This document shows, piece after piece, positions 26,300 through 33,517 of a DNA stretch of 64,000 bases. Location of the stretch: positions 496,001 through 560,000 of the forward strand of contig NZ_CP024845.1 of the NCBI RefSeq assembly GCF_002788215.1, written 5' to 3'. Made by a program: the position numbers and the translations under genes. Below the pieces are notes generated by a model that did no database searches, had not been told where the DNA came from, and worked only from the letters and a program-made list of their open reading frames with translations. This DNA comes from Halohasta litchfieldiae (GTDB lineage: Archaea; Halobacteriota; Halobacteria; Halobacteriales; Haloferacaceae). The stretch's first letter is position 1, and every line of letters begins with the position of its first letter.

Positions 26300-27162
26300 A
26301 CGGTATCCTTGGACGGGTCGACTGAAAAGTCCGCATGGACCCTTCACTGGTATAGATTGAAGCAGTCCGTCGGCTCTGTTGAAGTCCTTAGTAGATGGTA
26401 GGTCTGCCGGCTTCGATACTGGGAATGGATCGAATCCGTTGTTTCCTGACGCAGAAGTTTCTTCTCGAATGAATATCCTGAGGAGGACTGGCTGTCGTTT
26501 TACGCCGATCGATTAGTCGTCACGTTTCGTCATCCGTGAGAAATCTGCCATAATTACTATATTTTATGAAAGGTATGGTTCGAAGAGGTCAGAACTCTCG
26601 TCATGTGCTTTTCAGGCCTTGTATTATCTGTCTTCGTCTGAAATGGGGAAATTAGCCACGAGTTGCAACGAAATACCGTCAACTGCTGTAATTCGCTGTC
26701 GTTGGATTTCGCCCAATATATGACACCAATTCCCTCGAATTCAGGACTCTAACTACCCCGTCAAGCACAATTATCCCAGAGAACCGTGTCTTGCAGTTCG
26801 TCGAGGACATCAATAACGGCTGAGAACTGCCCGACGGACCTCTTGCTAAATCTAAGCCCGTATCAGATCACTTTGCACCTCCAGAATCGTCCAAAGGAAG
26901 GCTAGGGTACAACGGTGCAAACGCCGCTGGCTCTCTCCGGCCGAAAGGCCATCAGGAGATTAAGACATACGGATGATGTATCAGAGAACACTCAGACGAT
27001 AACAGCCCAATTTGTTTTGTGATTTGTCTCCTACTGATGGGTGAAAAGGTGTTGGTCAATAGTATTGATTACTACTCAGCCCCTCAACTCGGTTGAGAGC
27101 TAATACCAAATATTCCATGCTAGTACGAAATTATTAGTGTACTGGTGACGAAGATTCTACTC
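26300..27162. other. Gene-poor region between the Lrp and DUF7342 genes
   Basis: No intact gene is seen. A short minus-strand coding-like patch near 26770-26850 (SVGQFSAVIDVLDELQDTV) ends in stops on both sides and may be gene debris. A GGCC-GAAA-GGCC tetraloop hairpin lies near 26938-26950. Long AT-rich tracts at 27000-27150 probably include the promoter of the next operon. Confidence 0.4.
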
Positions 27163-27714
27163 ATGAGTGAGAAAGAACCGAGTTGGCCTCCTGGAGCGGA
27201 TGCAGCAGAACGCGTCCGCCACGTTGTGCTGACTCAGACGGAGCCACAGAATGCAGGATGGATCGCCACCGAAGCAGACGTCTCACGCGATACGGCTGTG
27301 AAGTACCTCACCCGGATGGTCGACCGCGGCGAACTCGAAGTCACTGAAACAGCCGAAGGGATGTGCTACAAGCCAGATAGCGTCACCCAGTTGCTTCGAG
27401 AGGTTCGACAGCTGGCCGAAGAACACACACTCGACGAACTCACCCAGGAGCTCAACGCGATCGGGGAGGAAATCGATGGATGGAAAGAGAGATTCGGGGT
27501 CGACTCACTCGCCGAGCTGCGCAAAAGTATCGGTAGTGAGGACCTTACTGGCGAGGATCGCCATGAGCGCTTAGAGGTAATCGAAGAGTGGGAATACAAC
27601 GTCGAAATACGCGAATCAATTCAGCTTGCAATCAGTCTCAAAAGTTCGCTGTCGACACTCGGTACTGACTCGCTGTCTGGTAGTTCGTCGACAACACTCC
27701 CGCAGGAAGGGTAG
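27163..27714 (+). CDS. DUF7342-like helix-turn-helix protein, possible antitoxin
   Basis: The 183-residue product is of the haloarchaeal DUF7342 type. Its N-terminal winged helix (about 15-75; AGWIATEADVSRDTAVKYL) would bind DNA, and its C-terminal half is a helical, acidic coiled region (LTQELNAIGEEIDGWKERFG). The ATG at 27163 (MSEKEPSW) is preferred over one at 27145. The next gene starts 8 bp after its stop and resembles TumE-type toxins, so the pair could form a toxin-antitoxin module with this protein as DNA-binding antitoxin. That role is inferred from context. Confidence 0.7.
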   Translation: MSEKEPSWPPGADAAERVRHVVLTQTEPQNAGWIATEADVSRDTAVKYLTRMVDRGELEVTETAEGMCYKPDSVTQLLREVRQLAEEHTLDELTQELNAIGEEIDGWKERFGVDSLAELRKSIGSEDLTGEDRHERLEVIEEWEYNVEIRESIQLAISLKSSLSTLGTDSLSGSSSTTLPQEG

Positions 27715-27721
27715 TCACTAG

Positions 27722-28165
27722 ATGGTGATTTTTCTCGCAGGTGGCCGGGGATTCACCCGGCGTGAGGGTCTTCGTCGACTCAAAGAACGAATGGAGAACG
27801 TTCCTGGATTCAAAAGCGTTCGATATGAACCGTCTCGAATCCGTCCTCGGAACGTTATTGCTGATGTCGACATTGAGATCTTCCTTAGTGACTCATTTCC
27901 ACGGACAGACGCAACACTTGAGATACTCTGGCGACCGCGTGAGGGTACTGACGTCCAGCGTGTGCACTGGGCAGATGATCGTGTCAGTCTTGGCTGGCAC
28001 AAAGACGATGATCACTCGGATCTTGGAACAACGCACTTCCAACTCGAAACGACCGACGAATCAGTCCATGATCCAGGAGAGATTGAGGTTGAAGCACCGC
28101 TGAGTTTCTTTGAGATATGTCTCGACCGACTCCCCGAGGAACTCGAAAAAACAGTCGACTACTGA
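27722..28165 (+). CDS. TumE-like (DUF6516) protein, possible toxin
   Basis: The 147-residue product has a basic N-terminus (RREGLRRLKERMENV) and a mixed alpha/beta core. Its segments VHWADDRVSLGWHKDDDHSD and HFQLETTDES resemble small TumE-type proteins of toxin-antitoxin pairs. The clustered His and Asp residues could form a catalytic or metal site. It is translationally close to the upstream helix-turn-helix gene. Family assignment rests on pattern recognition only; the target is unknown. Confidence 0.5.
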   Translation: MVIFLAGGRGFTRREGLRRLKERMENVPGFKSVRYEPSRIRPRNVIADVDIEIFLSDSFPRTDATLEILWRPREGTDVQRVHWADDRVSLGWHKDDDHSDLGTTHFQLETTDESVHDPGEIEVEAPLSFFEICLDRLPEELEKTVDY

Positions 28166-28267
28166 GTCCGGTGGGTAGCCCCACTTTTCTCTATTTAGCG
28201 AACCCGAAGTCCGACTACCAAGAAAATAGTCAACAACGTCTATTTGCGTACACACCTAGAGTAAATA

Positions 28268-29617
28268 ATGGATCGTTCGGGCCAATTCGATACGCAAGCG
28301 ATTTTCAAGGCCTTCGATACGGTGAGTAATCCTACAGAGCCTCTCACTACGGAAGAGGTTGCCAGTGCCGTGGGATGTGAGCTATCTGTAGTGCAGGCCA
28401 CATTGGATTCTCTGGGCAGTCAAGGCCTGTTGAAGTCCAAACCGATTGGCGAGCACACACGGGTTTGGTGGCGACCACCGGAAGTGAATGATCTGGCTCA
28501 TCGACGTACTGAATCCGACAGCACTGGTGGAGTTGTTCGTGGTCTAGATGAACATACGCTAATCAAGCAGATTCTAGAGGCCAGCCCAGTGAGTATCGTC
28601 GTTGTCGCCCCTTCTGGTACGATCGAATTTGCGAACGAACGTGCTGAGGAAATGTTAGGCCTCGAACGGAGTGAGATCACGAGCCGGACCTACAAACAAC
28701 CAGAATGGAACATCTATTACGACGATGGAACGCCAGTACCTGTGGATGAACACCCAATCACCCGAGTTTTGAAAACGAGACAGGCTGTGTATGGATTCGA
28801 ACACGGGATCGAACTCCCAGATGGGACTGAACGATGGTTGTCGAGTAACTCAGCACCCGTAGTTACCGAGAGTGGAGATGTCGACTATGTTGTTGTCGGC
28901 ATTGAAGATGCGACAGCGCTGAAAGACCGCGAAGAGAAATTGACGAGCGAAGAGACACGACTGATCGAACTTTCTTCAGAACAGCTTTTCGAGCCGTTCG
29001 TGGCCGTTGCTGATTCCGAGTTCCAGATCGATATCGATGAGGTTGTGAGACTCCCTAATGGGACCGCACTTGAGTACCTCACCGCAACTGGCATTCCAAC
29101 AAAAACAGTATACGAAGTGTTCGCCCAAGATCCCACTGTCCTTGATACGAAATTACTCCAGTCGACTGACGAAGGCTGTCGCCTAGAAGTTCATGTAGAT
29201 GGCTTGAGTATACCGTTGGTCTTTGACCAACTCGGAGGGAAAATGATCTCTCTGATCAAAACACAGTCGGATGGTCAACCTGTGTGTACTGGAAAAATAC
29301 CGGGAGATCTTGATCTGCGAACTGCGCTTGGAGAGATTCGGCGTGTGCATTCGGATATTGAACTAGTGTCTCACGAACTCGACTACTCGCCGCGGCTCTT
29401 GTACAATATCATCGAGGATGTTCTGACCGAAAAGCAGCTCACGGCCGTACAGATAGCCTACTATGGCGGCTACTTTGAGACCCCACGGACAAGCTCCGGC
29501 AACGAGTTAGCAGATCGCTTGGGAATCACCCGGTAAACATATAATCGCCACCTCCGCAAAGCCGAACATGCGGTCTTCGAAAAATTATTCAAAGCATCCG
29601 GGAAAGCCACACACTGA
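28268..29617 (+). pseudogene. PAS sensor/HTH_10 regulator with nonsense codon in the DNA-binding helix
   Basis: The intact part (422 residues to 29536) has an N-terminal winged-helix-like segment (EEVASAVGCELSVVQATLDSL), a PAS domain (about 100-220) and a Bat-type region. The first part of HTH_10 follows (LTEKQLTAVQIAYYGGYFETP). The frame stops with TAA at 29534-29536 inside the recognition helix region. Reading through gives TYNRHLRKAEHAVFEKLFKA and a natural TGA at 29615-29617. A C-to-T change of CAA explains the stop. The truncated protein would keep its sensor parts but lose DNA binding. The hairpin array at 29683 begins 66 bp downstream. Confidence 0.8.
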
Positions 29618-29682
29618 CTAGTCAGCTTCGCTCGTTATATTCTTAGCCGTCTTGAATACAAACGTGGATTGAGTTCCACTCA

Positions 29683-29816
29683 GACTGCTGTATGGGGGAA
29701 TGCAGCAGTCGTATTGAAACCGGGCAGACTGATAATCCAGCAACCGGCCATTCTGGGGGGAACGGCCGTCTTGCTGTATCAGTATCCGTTTGGGGGTTTG
29801 AGTATATGAGATAGCT
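29683..29816 (+). other. Array A of stem-loops displaying G5 loops
   Basis: Hairpin 1 has 8-bp arms GACTGCTG/CAGCAGTC plus three inner pairs and loop GGGGGA. Hairpin 2 has outer stem CAGCAA/TTGCTG, inner stem CGGCC/GGCCG and TTC/GAA pairs around loop TGGGGG. A third, weaker stem (ATCAG-TATC/GATAG-CTGAT) encloses TTTGGGGGTTTG. No protein frame fits. The rest of the 398-bp gap is AT-rich. A structured RNA or DNA hairpin element is inferred; a similar array lies at 32866. Confidence 0.5.
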
Positions 29817-29838
29817 GATTCGAGTGGAGTTCCAAGAT

Positions 29839-29869
29839 TATAGTCTCAACTATTATAGTTTGAACTATA
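29839..29869. promoter_or_regulatory. Tandem AT-rich operator-like repeat
   Basis: AGTCTCAACTAT and AGTTTGAACTAT repeat in tandem, 15 bases apart. The second lies in a perfect palindrome, TATAGTT-TG-AACTATA (29854-29869). It is upstream of the small frame at 30016. A repressor site or promoter is likely. Confidence 0.4.
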
Positions 29870-30015
29870 ATTAGCGGAGCTACAATTCGTGGGGTGTTTT
29901 GAACACTGATTTGGTGTGGGGACTGCCTCGTTCTGCTTGCGACTGACTAGTCTGGAATCTGTTTGGTTGGCTGCTCAATAGCAAATTTATACTGCTTGGT
30001 GGACTGTCTATCAGT

Positions 30016-30120
30016 ATGAATCTCGAAGAGACTGTCGACTACCTCGCAAAGGAACTGGATCTCGAGCGAAGTGAGCACGTCCGAGAGGTTGGCCGATCCG
30101 TTGCCAAGCTTCGAGACTAA
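30016..30120 (+). CDS. Possible 34-residue protein
   Basis: The ATG at 30016 opens MNLEETVDYLAKELDLERSE and continues to a TAA at 30118-30120. The peptide is amphipathic, helical and charged, with good haloarchaeal codon use. A TATA-like tract (AAATTTATAC) lies about 25-35 bp upstream. It may be a genuine small protein or the stub of a longer gene; no family is recognised. Confidence 0.35.
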   Translation: MNLEETVDYLAKELDLERSEHVREVGRSVAKLRD

Positions 30121-30206
30121 TTAAAGCATTCTATAAAATTACTTTCGACGATCCAGATCTCTTCTTTCTCAGTACAGTCCACGAATCGTAGCTCTAATCG
30201 AAGCTG

Positions 30207-30250
30207 CGTTAACCAACGTTTGCTGGGTGGGCTCTATTTTGTTGGTTAAG
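30207..30250 (-). promoter_or_regulatory. Second copy of the paired TTAACCAAC motif, inverted
   Basis: On the minus strand the site reads CTTAACCAACAAAA (30250-30237), 19 bases, then GTTGGTTAAC (30217-30208). Both halves and the spacer length match 151-193. The two sites are about 30 kb apart in inverted orientation. Confidence 0.5.
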
Positions 30251-30298
30251 ATGCTGCGTTGATGACCGTGACACAGTAGCCCTGAAATCCTCGACTTT

Positions 30299-30430
30299 AG
30301 TATACTCGTTTATAAATATACTATACATAGGGGCCGTGCCGGTGTTCGCATGTATACTATTCGCGCTTGATCTTCTACGATAGCGCTCGCACAGCCTCTA
30401 CGTATACTCACTATAAAAACAACTATACCA
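30299..30430 (+). promoter_or_regulatory. Fic promoter region with repeated TATACT boxes
   Basis: At least three GTATACT boxes and one ATACTATAC box lie in the 160 bp before the Fic start, among AT-rich TATA-like sequence (TTTATAAATATACTATAC; ACTATAAAAACAACTATAC). Multiple identical boxes suggest repressor binding, possibly by the winged helix at the C-terminus of the Fic protein itself (inference). Confidence 0.4.
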
Positions 30431-30457
30431 ATAGAAGCAGATAGTGGTATCACTGAA

Positions 30458-31603
30458 ATGCCCCCGAAAGAGCTCCCCGATAGTGCACCGGGAAAGTATG
30501 TCTCCTATCATCCGAATCCATACTATTCACCGGATCCGCTCCCAGTAGAGCCGAAGCTCGAACTCTCCGAACAGACAAACGATCTGGTGGCCGATGCAGC
30601 GTATCAAATCGGTCGTGTCGACGGCATCAGCTCGACAGTCGACTTCTCAGCTGTTCTGTATACCTCTCTCATACGTATCGAGGCCGTCGAGTCAGCGCGT
30701 ATCGAAGGAGCAGATGTCGCATATCAAGACGTCGAATCATACCACACAAAGCATCCCGAAGGCGGGGCTAGTGCGACAATTGAGAAAGACCTGAAAGAGG
30801 CCCTCAATTACGAGACTGCACTCACATACGGACTCGACAGAATCGAGAGCGGAGCGTCGATAACACTCTCGCTTCTCAATGAACTCCATTCGATGCTGCT
30901 TGAGGATGTCCGAAACGAGGGTGACGTTGTCGGTGACTTCCGTGACCATATGGTTCATCTCACGAGTCCAGAGTCAGGACAGCGTCCGTTCGTCCCACCG
31001 ACTCCGGAGGGACTCACTGGACTCATGGCCTCACTTGAGTCGTACATCCAGATGGGTGGACAGTACCATCCCCTCGTCGATGCCGCCATCATTCACTATT
31101 TCTTCGAGACAGTCCACCCCTTCTCGGATGGGAACGGTCGACTCGGTCGATTACTCATTATTCTGTATTTGGCGAGCGAAGGGTACCTCGAAAGTCCATA
31201 CATCTACCCGAGTGCGTACTTCAATCGTCACAAAGTCGAGTACGTCGAGCGGATGCGTGCGGTGAGCGAGAAAGGGGCATGGAATGAGTGGCTCACGTTC
31301 TTCCTCGAAGGACTCAGAAGTCAAGCTGAGACGTCGTACGACCGGACTCACCGACTCCGAGATCTCCAAGAGCGCTACGAGAAGGAGTACCCCGGCAGCA
31401 CGAATACGGACACATTTGCTCGGCAGTTACTCCAGTATCCGTATTTCACGGCACTAGACCTCGTGGAGTATCTCGACGTCTCACGCCGGACTGCCTACAA
31501 GGTCGTCGATGACCTCGAATCGGATGGCCTCATTGAGGAAGTGACCGGTAAAGAACGCGGGAAGGAATACAAAGCAGTCGAGGTGTTCGAAATTCTGGAG
31601 TAA
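30458..31603 (+). CDS. Fic family protein with C-terminal winged helix
   Basis: The 381-residue product has an N-terminal Fic_N-like region (PGKYVSYHPNPYYSPDPLP). The Fic domain carries the catalytic motif HPFSDGNGRLGR (about 221-232), whose His and Asn/Arg residues support AMP transfer to hydroxyl side chains. A candidate inhibitory Ser/Thr-x-x-x-Glu segment (VESARIEG) lies near residue 77, as in class II Fic proteins. The C-terminal 60 residues form a winged helix (LDVSRRTAYKVVDDLESDGL). This architecture is common in archaeal Fic proteins and suggests autoregulation or a stress switch. It stands alone. A short Cys-pair frame (CPNCGE) just after the stop may be a remnant. Confidence 0.9.
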   Translation: MPPKELPDSAPGKYVSYHPNPYYSPDPLPVEPKLELSEQTNDLVADAAYQIGRVDGISSTVDFSAVLYTSLIRIEAVESARIEGADVAYQDVESYHTKHPEGGASATIEKDLKEALNYETALTYGLDRIESGASITLSLLNELHSMLLEDVRNEGDVVGDFRDHMVHLTSPESGQRPFVPPTPEGLTGLMASLESYIQMGGQYHPLVDAAIIHYFFETVHPFSDGNGRLGRLLIILYLASEGYLESPYIYPSAYFNRHKVEYVERMRAVSEKGAWNEWLTFFLEGLRSQAETSYDRTHRLRDLQERYEKEYPGSTNTDTFARQLLQYPYFTALDLVEYLDVSRRTAYKVVDDLESDGLIEEVTGKERGKEYKAVEVFEILE

Positions 31604-31793
31604 CACTCAGTGTGCCCCAACTGTGGCGAGATGGTCGAGACTGGTGACCTTCGTCAACTCCAATAACCGAATCCACCCTAGTGGCTTCGGTCGGCATACC
31701 GAGCTATCCGTGTTTGTGCTTGTATACGACTCAGCATTTTATCGCCCCCTGAGGGGGTGAGGGCGCACAAAAACGCCTTCTGAACTACAAACT

Positions 31794-32228
31794 ATGTCGA
31801 CTGAATACAATCTACAGCAGTATCAACTGAATCCGAAACAGACCGACTATACGACCGATCCACCGTGGGCCAATCTCGAACTCACTGTGCCCAACGATCG
31901 GAGCCCGATCTCGATTATTTCTTTCGTCGAGTGTGTCCTCGTTGAGCTCACCCATGAACCAGTGGCTGCCGAATACGTCTCATCGGAGATCTGGGGTACG
32001 AAGCGAACGCAGTTCTTCGCCGTCGACGATTCGGGCGAGAGATTCCAGAAGCGATATTCTGATGACCGACTGGGTAGCCACAATACGCTGCTCAGTAGGC
32101 GGCGTGTGCGCCGCGAGTTAATCAATCGACTATCGCGTGAAACGGTCGGGACGAAGCGAGGTATCCAGGAGTCGGTTGAGGAGCTAGATACCTTCCGTGT
32201 GAGGCCGCTTCGAGAGTTGGAGCGCTAA
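31794..32228 (+). CDS. Hypothetical protein, first of three overlapping genes
   Basis: I do not recognise this 144-residue soluble protein. It has a Tyr/Gln-rich N-terminus, a beta-rich middle (ISIISFVECVLVELTHEP) and a basic C-terminus (SRRRVRRELINRLSRE). It may bind nucleic acid. Its last base is the first base of the next start codon, so translation is coupled. A GC-rich hairpin (CGCCC...GGGCG, about 31745-31770) precedes it. Position among plasmid-like genes suggests a mobile-element operon. Confidence 0.65.
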   Translation: MSTEYNLQQYQLNPKQTDYTTDPPWANLELTVPNDRSPISIISFVECVLVELTHEPVAAEYVSSEIWGTKRTQFFAVDDSGERFQKRYSDDRLGSHNTLLSRRRVRRELINRLSRETVGTKRGIQESVEELDTFRVRPLRELER

Positions 32229-32443
32229 TGTTCCGAGAATACGACCTCGTCGACGGCGGCACGTTAGTCTACGACGTTCGGACCGAACACCGCGCTCACC
32301 TTCACCGCGAAGTCAAGATTGGTCGCCAACTGCTCGGTTTTGCGAACATCACCGATTGGGATAAGATCCGCTCGGAACTCACCCGCCGCGGTCATGGTAT
32401 CGGCGCGATCCACCAGCTTCCTGTCTTCGAGGGTGGTCTGTGA
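32228..32443 (+). CDS. Small hypothetical protein, second of three overlapping genes
   Basis: The 71-residue product contains DLVDGGTLVYDVRTEHRAHL and TDWDKIRSELTRRGHGIGAI, a compact alpha/beta arrangement with no known motif. It overlaps the upstream stop and the downstream ATG. It probably acts together with the neighbouring small proteins. Confidence 0.6.
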   Translation: MFREYDLVDGGTLVYDVRTEHRAHLHREVKIGRQLLGFANITDWDKIRSELTRRGHGIGAIHQLPVFEGGL

Positions 32444-32712
32444 TGGGACCATTCGATCTCACTGACCGACGAGCCTGTGGTCACCCGAACGGTCACTGTC
32501 CCGAGTGTGGGCACCCGACGCCGTCATTCCGTGCTGAGTACTGCTCGATTGCCTGCCGATATGACTCCCAGGAGGCCCAGAGGTGGGAGCAGTATGAGCC
32601 CCCGAGCCGGGAGTCGTCAAAGCGGCCGACGGACGCAGAACTCGCCGAGCGAGAACCCGAGCGACCAGACCATCCAGGACGAGGATATCGTCGACGGGAA
32701 CCTTACGACTAG
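32443..32712 (+). CDS. Small zinc-finger protein, third of three overlapping genes
   Basis: The 89-residue product has an N-terminal Cys/His cluster: CGHPNGHCPECGHPTPSF followed by YCSIAC. This gives five cysteines and several histidines suited to one or two zinc sites. The C-terminal half is acidic, Pro/Arg-rich and probably disordered. Small haloarchaeal zinc fingers often bind nucleic acids or proteins; the target here is unknown. The start is the ATG at 32443, overlapping the previous stop. Confidence 0.65.
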   Translation: MGPFDLTDRRACGHPNGHCPECGHPTPSFRAEYCSIACRYDSQEAQRWEQYEPPSRESSKRPTDAELAEREPERPDHPGRGYRRREPYD

Positions 32713-32865
32713 CGAAGAGATCCGTCGACAGAAGCTTCCGGTGATGTCGATGTGATCGGCTGCTGGCCAGCACATAGCCGTGATTAATCTAAGTTAATAT
32801 GCAGAAATATTCGATCAGGGAAAAATCTGAAACAACTATTTTTATCTTTTCAAGCTAAGCCATCA

Positions 32866-33010
32866 TTTGATAGAGAAACAGGGGCACTAGCGGAGTGGTT
32901 TCTCTATCAAAGAGTGCCCAATGTGGGGGCATTTGGCACTCTGATTTGTGGAAGGAGGGCGATTGGTGATTTTGGGGGAGTAATCACCTAACGGGATGGG
33001 GGACTCCCAA
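32866..33010 (+). other. Array B of stem-loops displaying TGGGGG loops, with pseudoknot potential
   Basis: Stem 1 pairs TTTGATAGAGAAAC with GTTTCTCTATCAAA (32866-32879/32898-32911). Its loop GGGCACT can pair with AGTGCCC immediately after the stem, as in an H-type pseudoknot. Stem 2 (AGAGTGCC/GGCACTCT, with inner AATG/CATT) presents loop TGGGGG. Stem 3 (GGTGATT/AATCACC) encloses TTGGGGGAGT. Stem 4 (GGGA/TCCC) encloses TGGGGG. There is no coding frame. A TATA-like tract (ATTTTTATCTTTT) precedes it. The rest of the gap (32713-32865, 33011-33104) shows nothing else. Confidence 0.5.
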
Positions 33011-33104
33011 ACTAACTCGGGTACTCTAACGGCATGACTTCCGCCCCTGCTCATTCTGGCTTTTAAATAGGGGAGCGAATGTTCTCACGGAAACTGGGGC
33101 AGGA

Positions 33105-33512
33105 TTATCCGGTTGTCACCAATTGCGACTTAATGAGCTTCTCCGTCCCACGTCGAAGTAACTCGGAGAGCGTTTGGTGAGATATATCGAGTTCTGCTGC
33201 GATTTCCTCGCCCGAAGTCTCTCGTGGAATGTTATAGTAGCCATGCTCCCACGCTGCTACAAGGGCTTCTCGCTGTCGGGGTGTCAAACTTCCCACTGAT
33301 AGGCGAGGTTTGTCTGGTTCTATTAGTTCCAATAGAGAGTATGATTGGTTCCGTTCGTTCAGGGCTTCAACGAAGGATTCGAAATGGTCGCGATTTGCAA
33401 ATCGAAAGCGAAGCCGCCACCCTTCACGAGTTCCTGTCGCACTCAGAATCGATGCTCCTTGGTTGGTGTAACTAGCTATTTGATCCACGACGCTGTCAGC
33501 CCACTTTATCAT
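33105..33512 (-). pseudogene. HTH_10 regulator truncated at its 5' end by ISH3-associated deletion
   Basis: The 135 residues cover the end of a Bat-type sensor region (ILSATGTREGWRLRFRF) and a complete C-terminal HTH_10 domain (LTPRQREALVAAWEHGYYN ... ISHQTLSELLRRGTEKLI). Family members normally carry about 80 or more residues upstream. Here the frame begins only a few codons from the ISH3 end at 33518, after a stop. The only start is the ATG at 33512, so a short DNA-binding fragment could still be expressed from the IS edge. The 3' end is about 95 bp from hairpin array B. Confidence 0.65.
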
Positions 33513-33517
33513 ATAAT

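Noticed and set aside
26300-27162. A hidden transposase or small RNA gene in the long gap
   Set aside because: Only short coding-like patches with stops on both sides and a single tetraloop hairpin were found; not enough to name anything.
32866-32942. CRISPR repeat or array
   Set aside because: The repeated arms are inverted, not direct, and no regularly spaced repeat-spacer units or cas genes are present.
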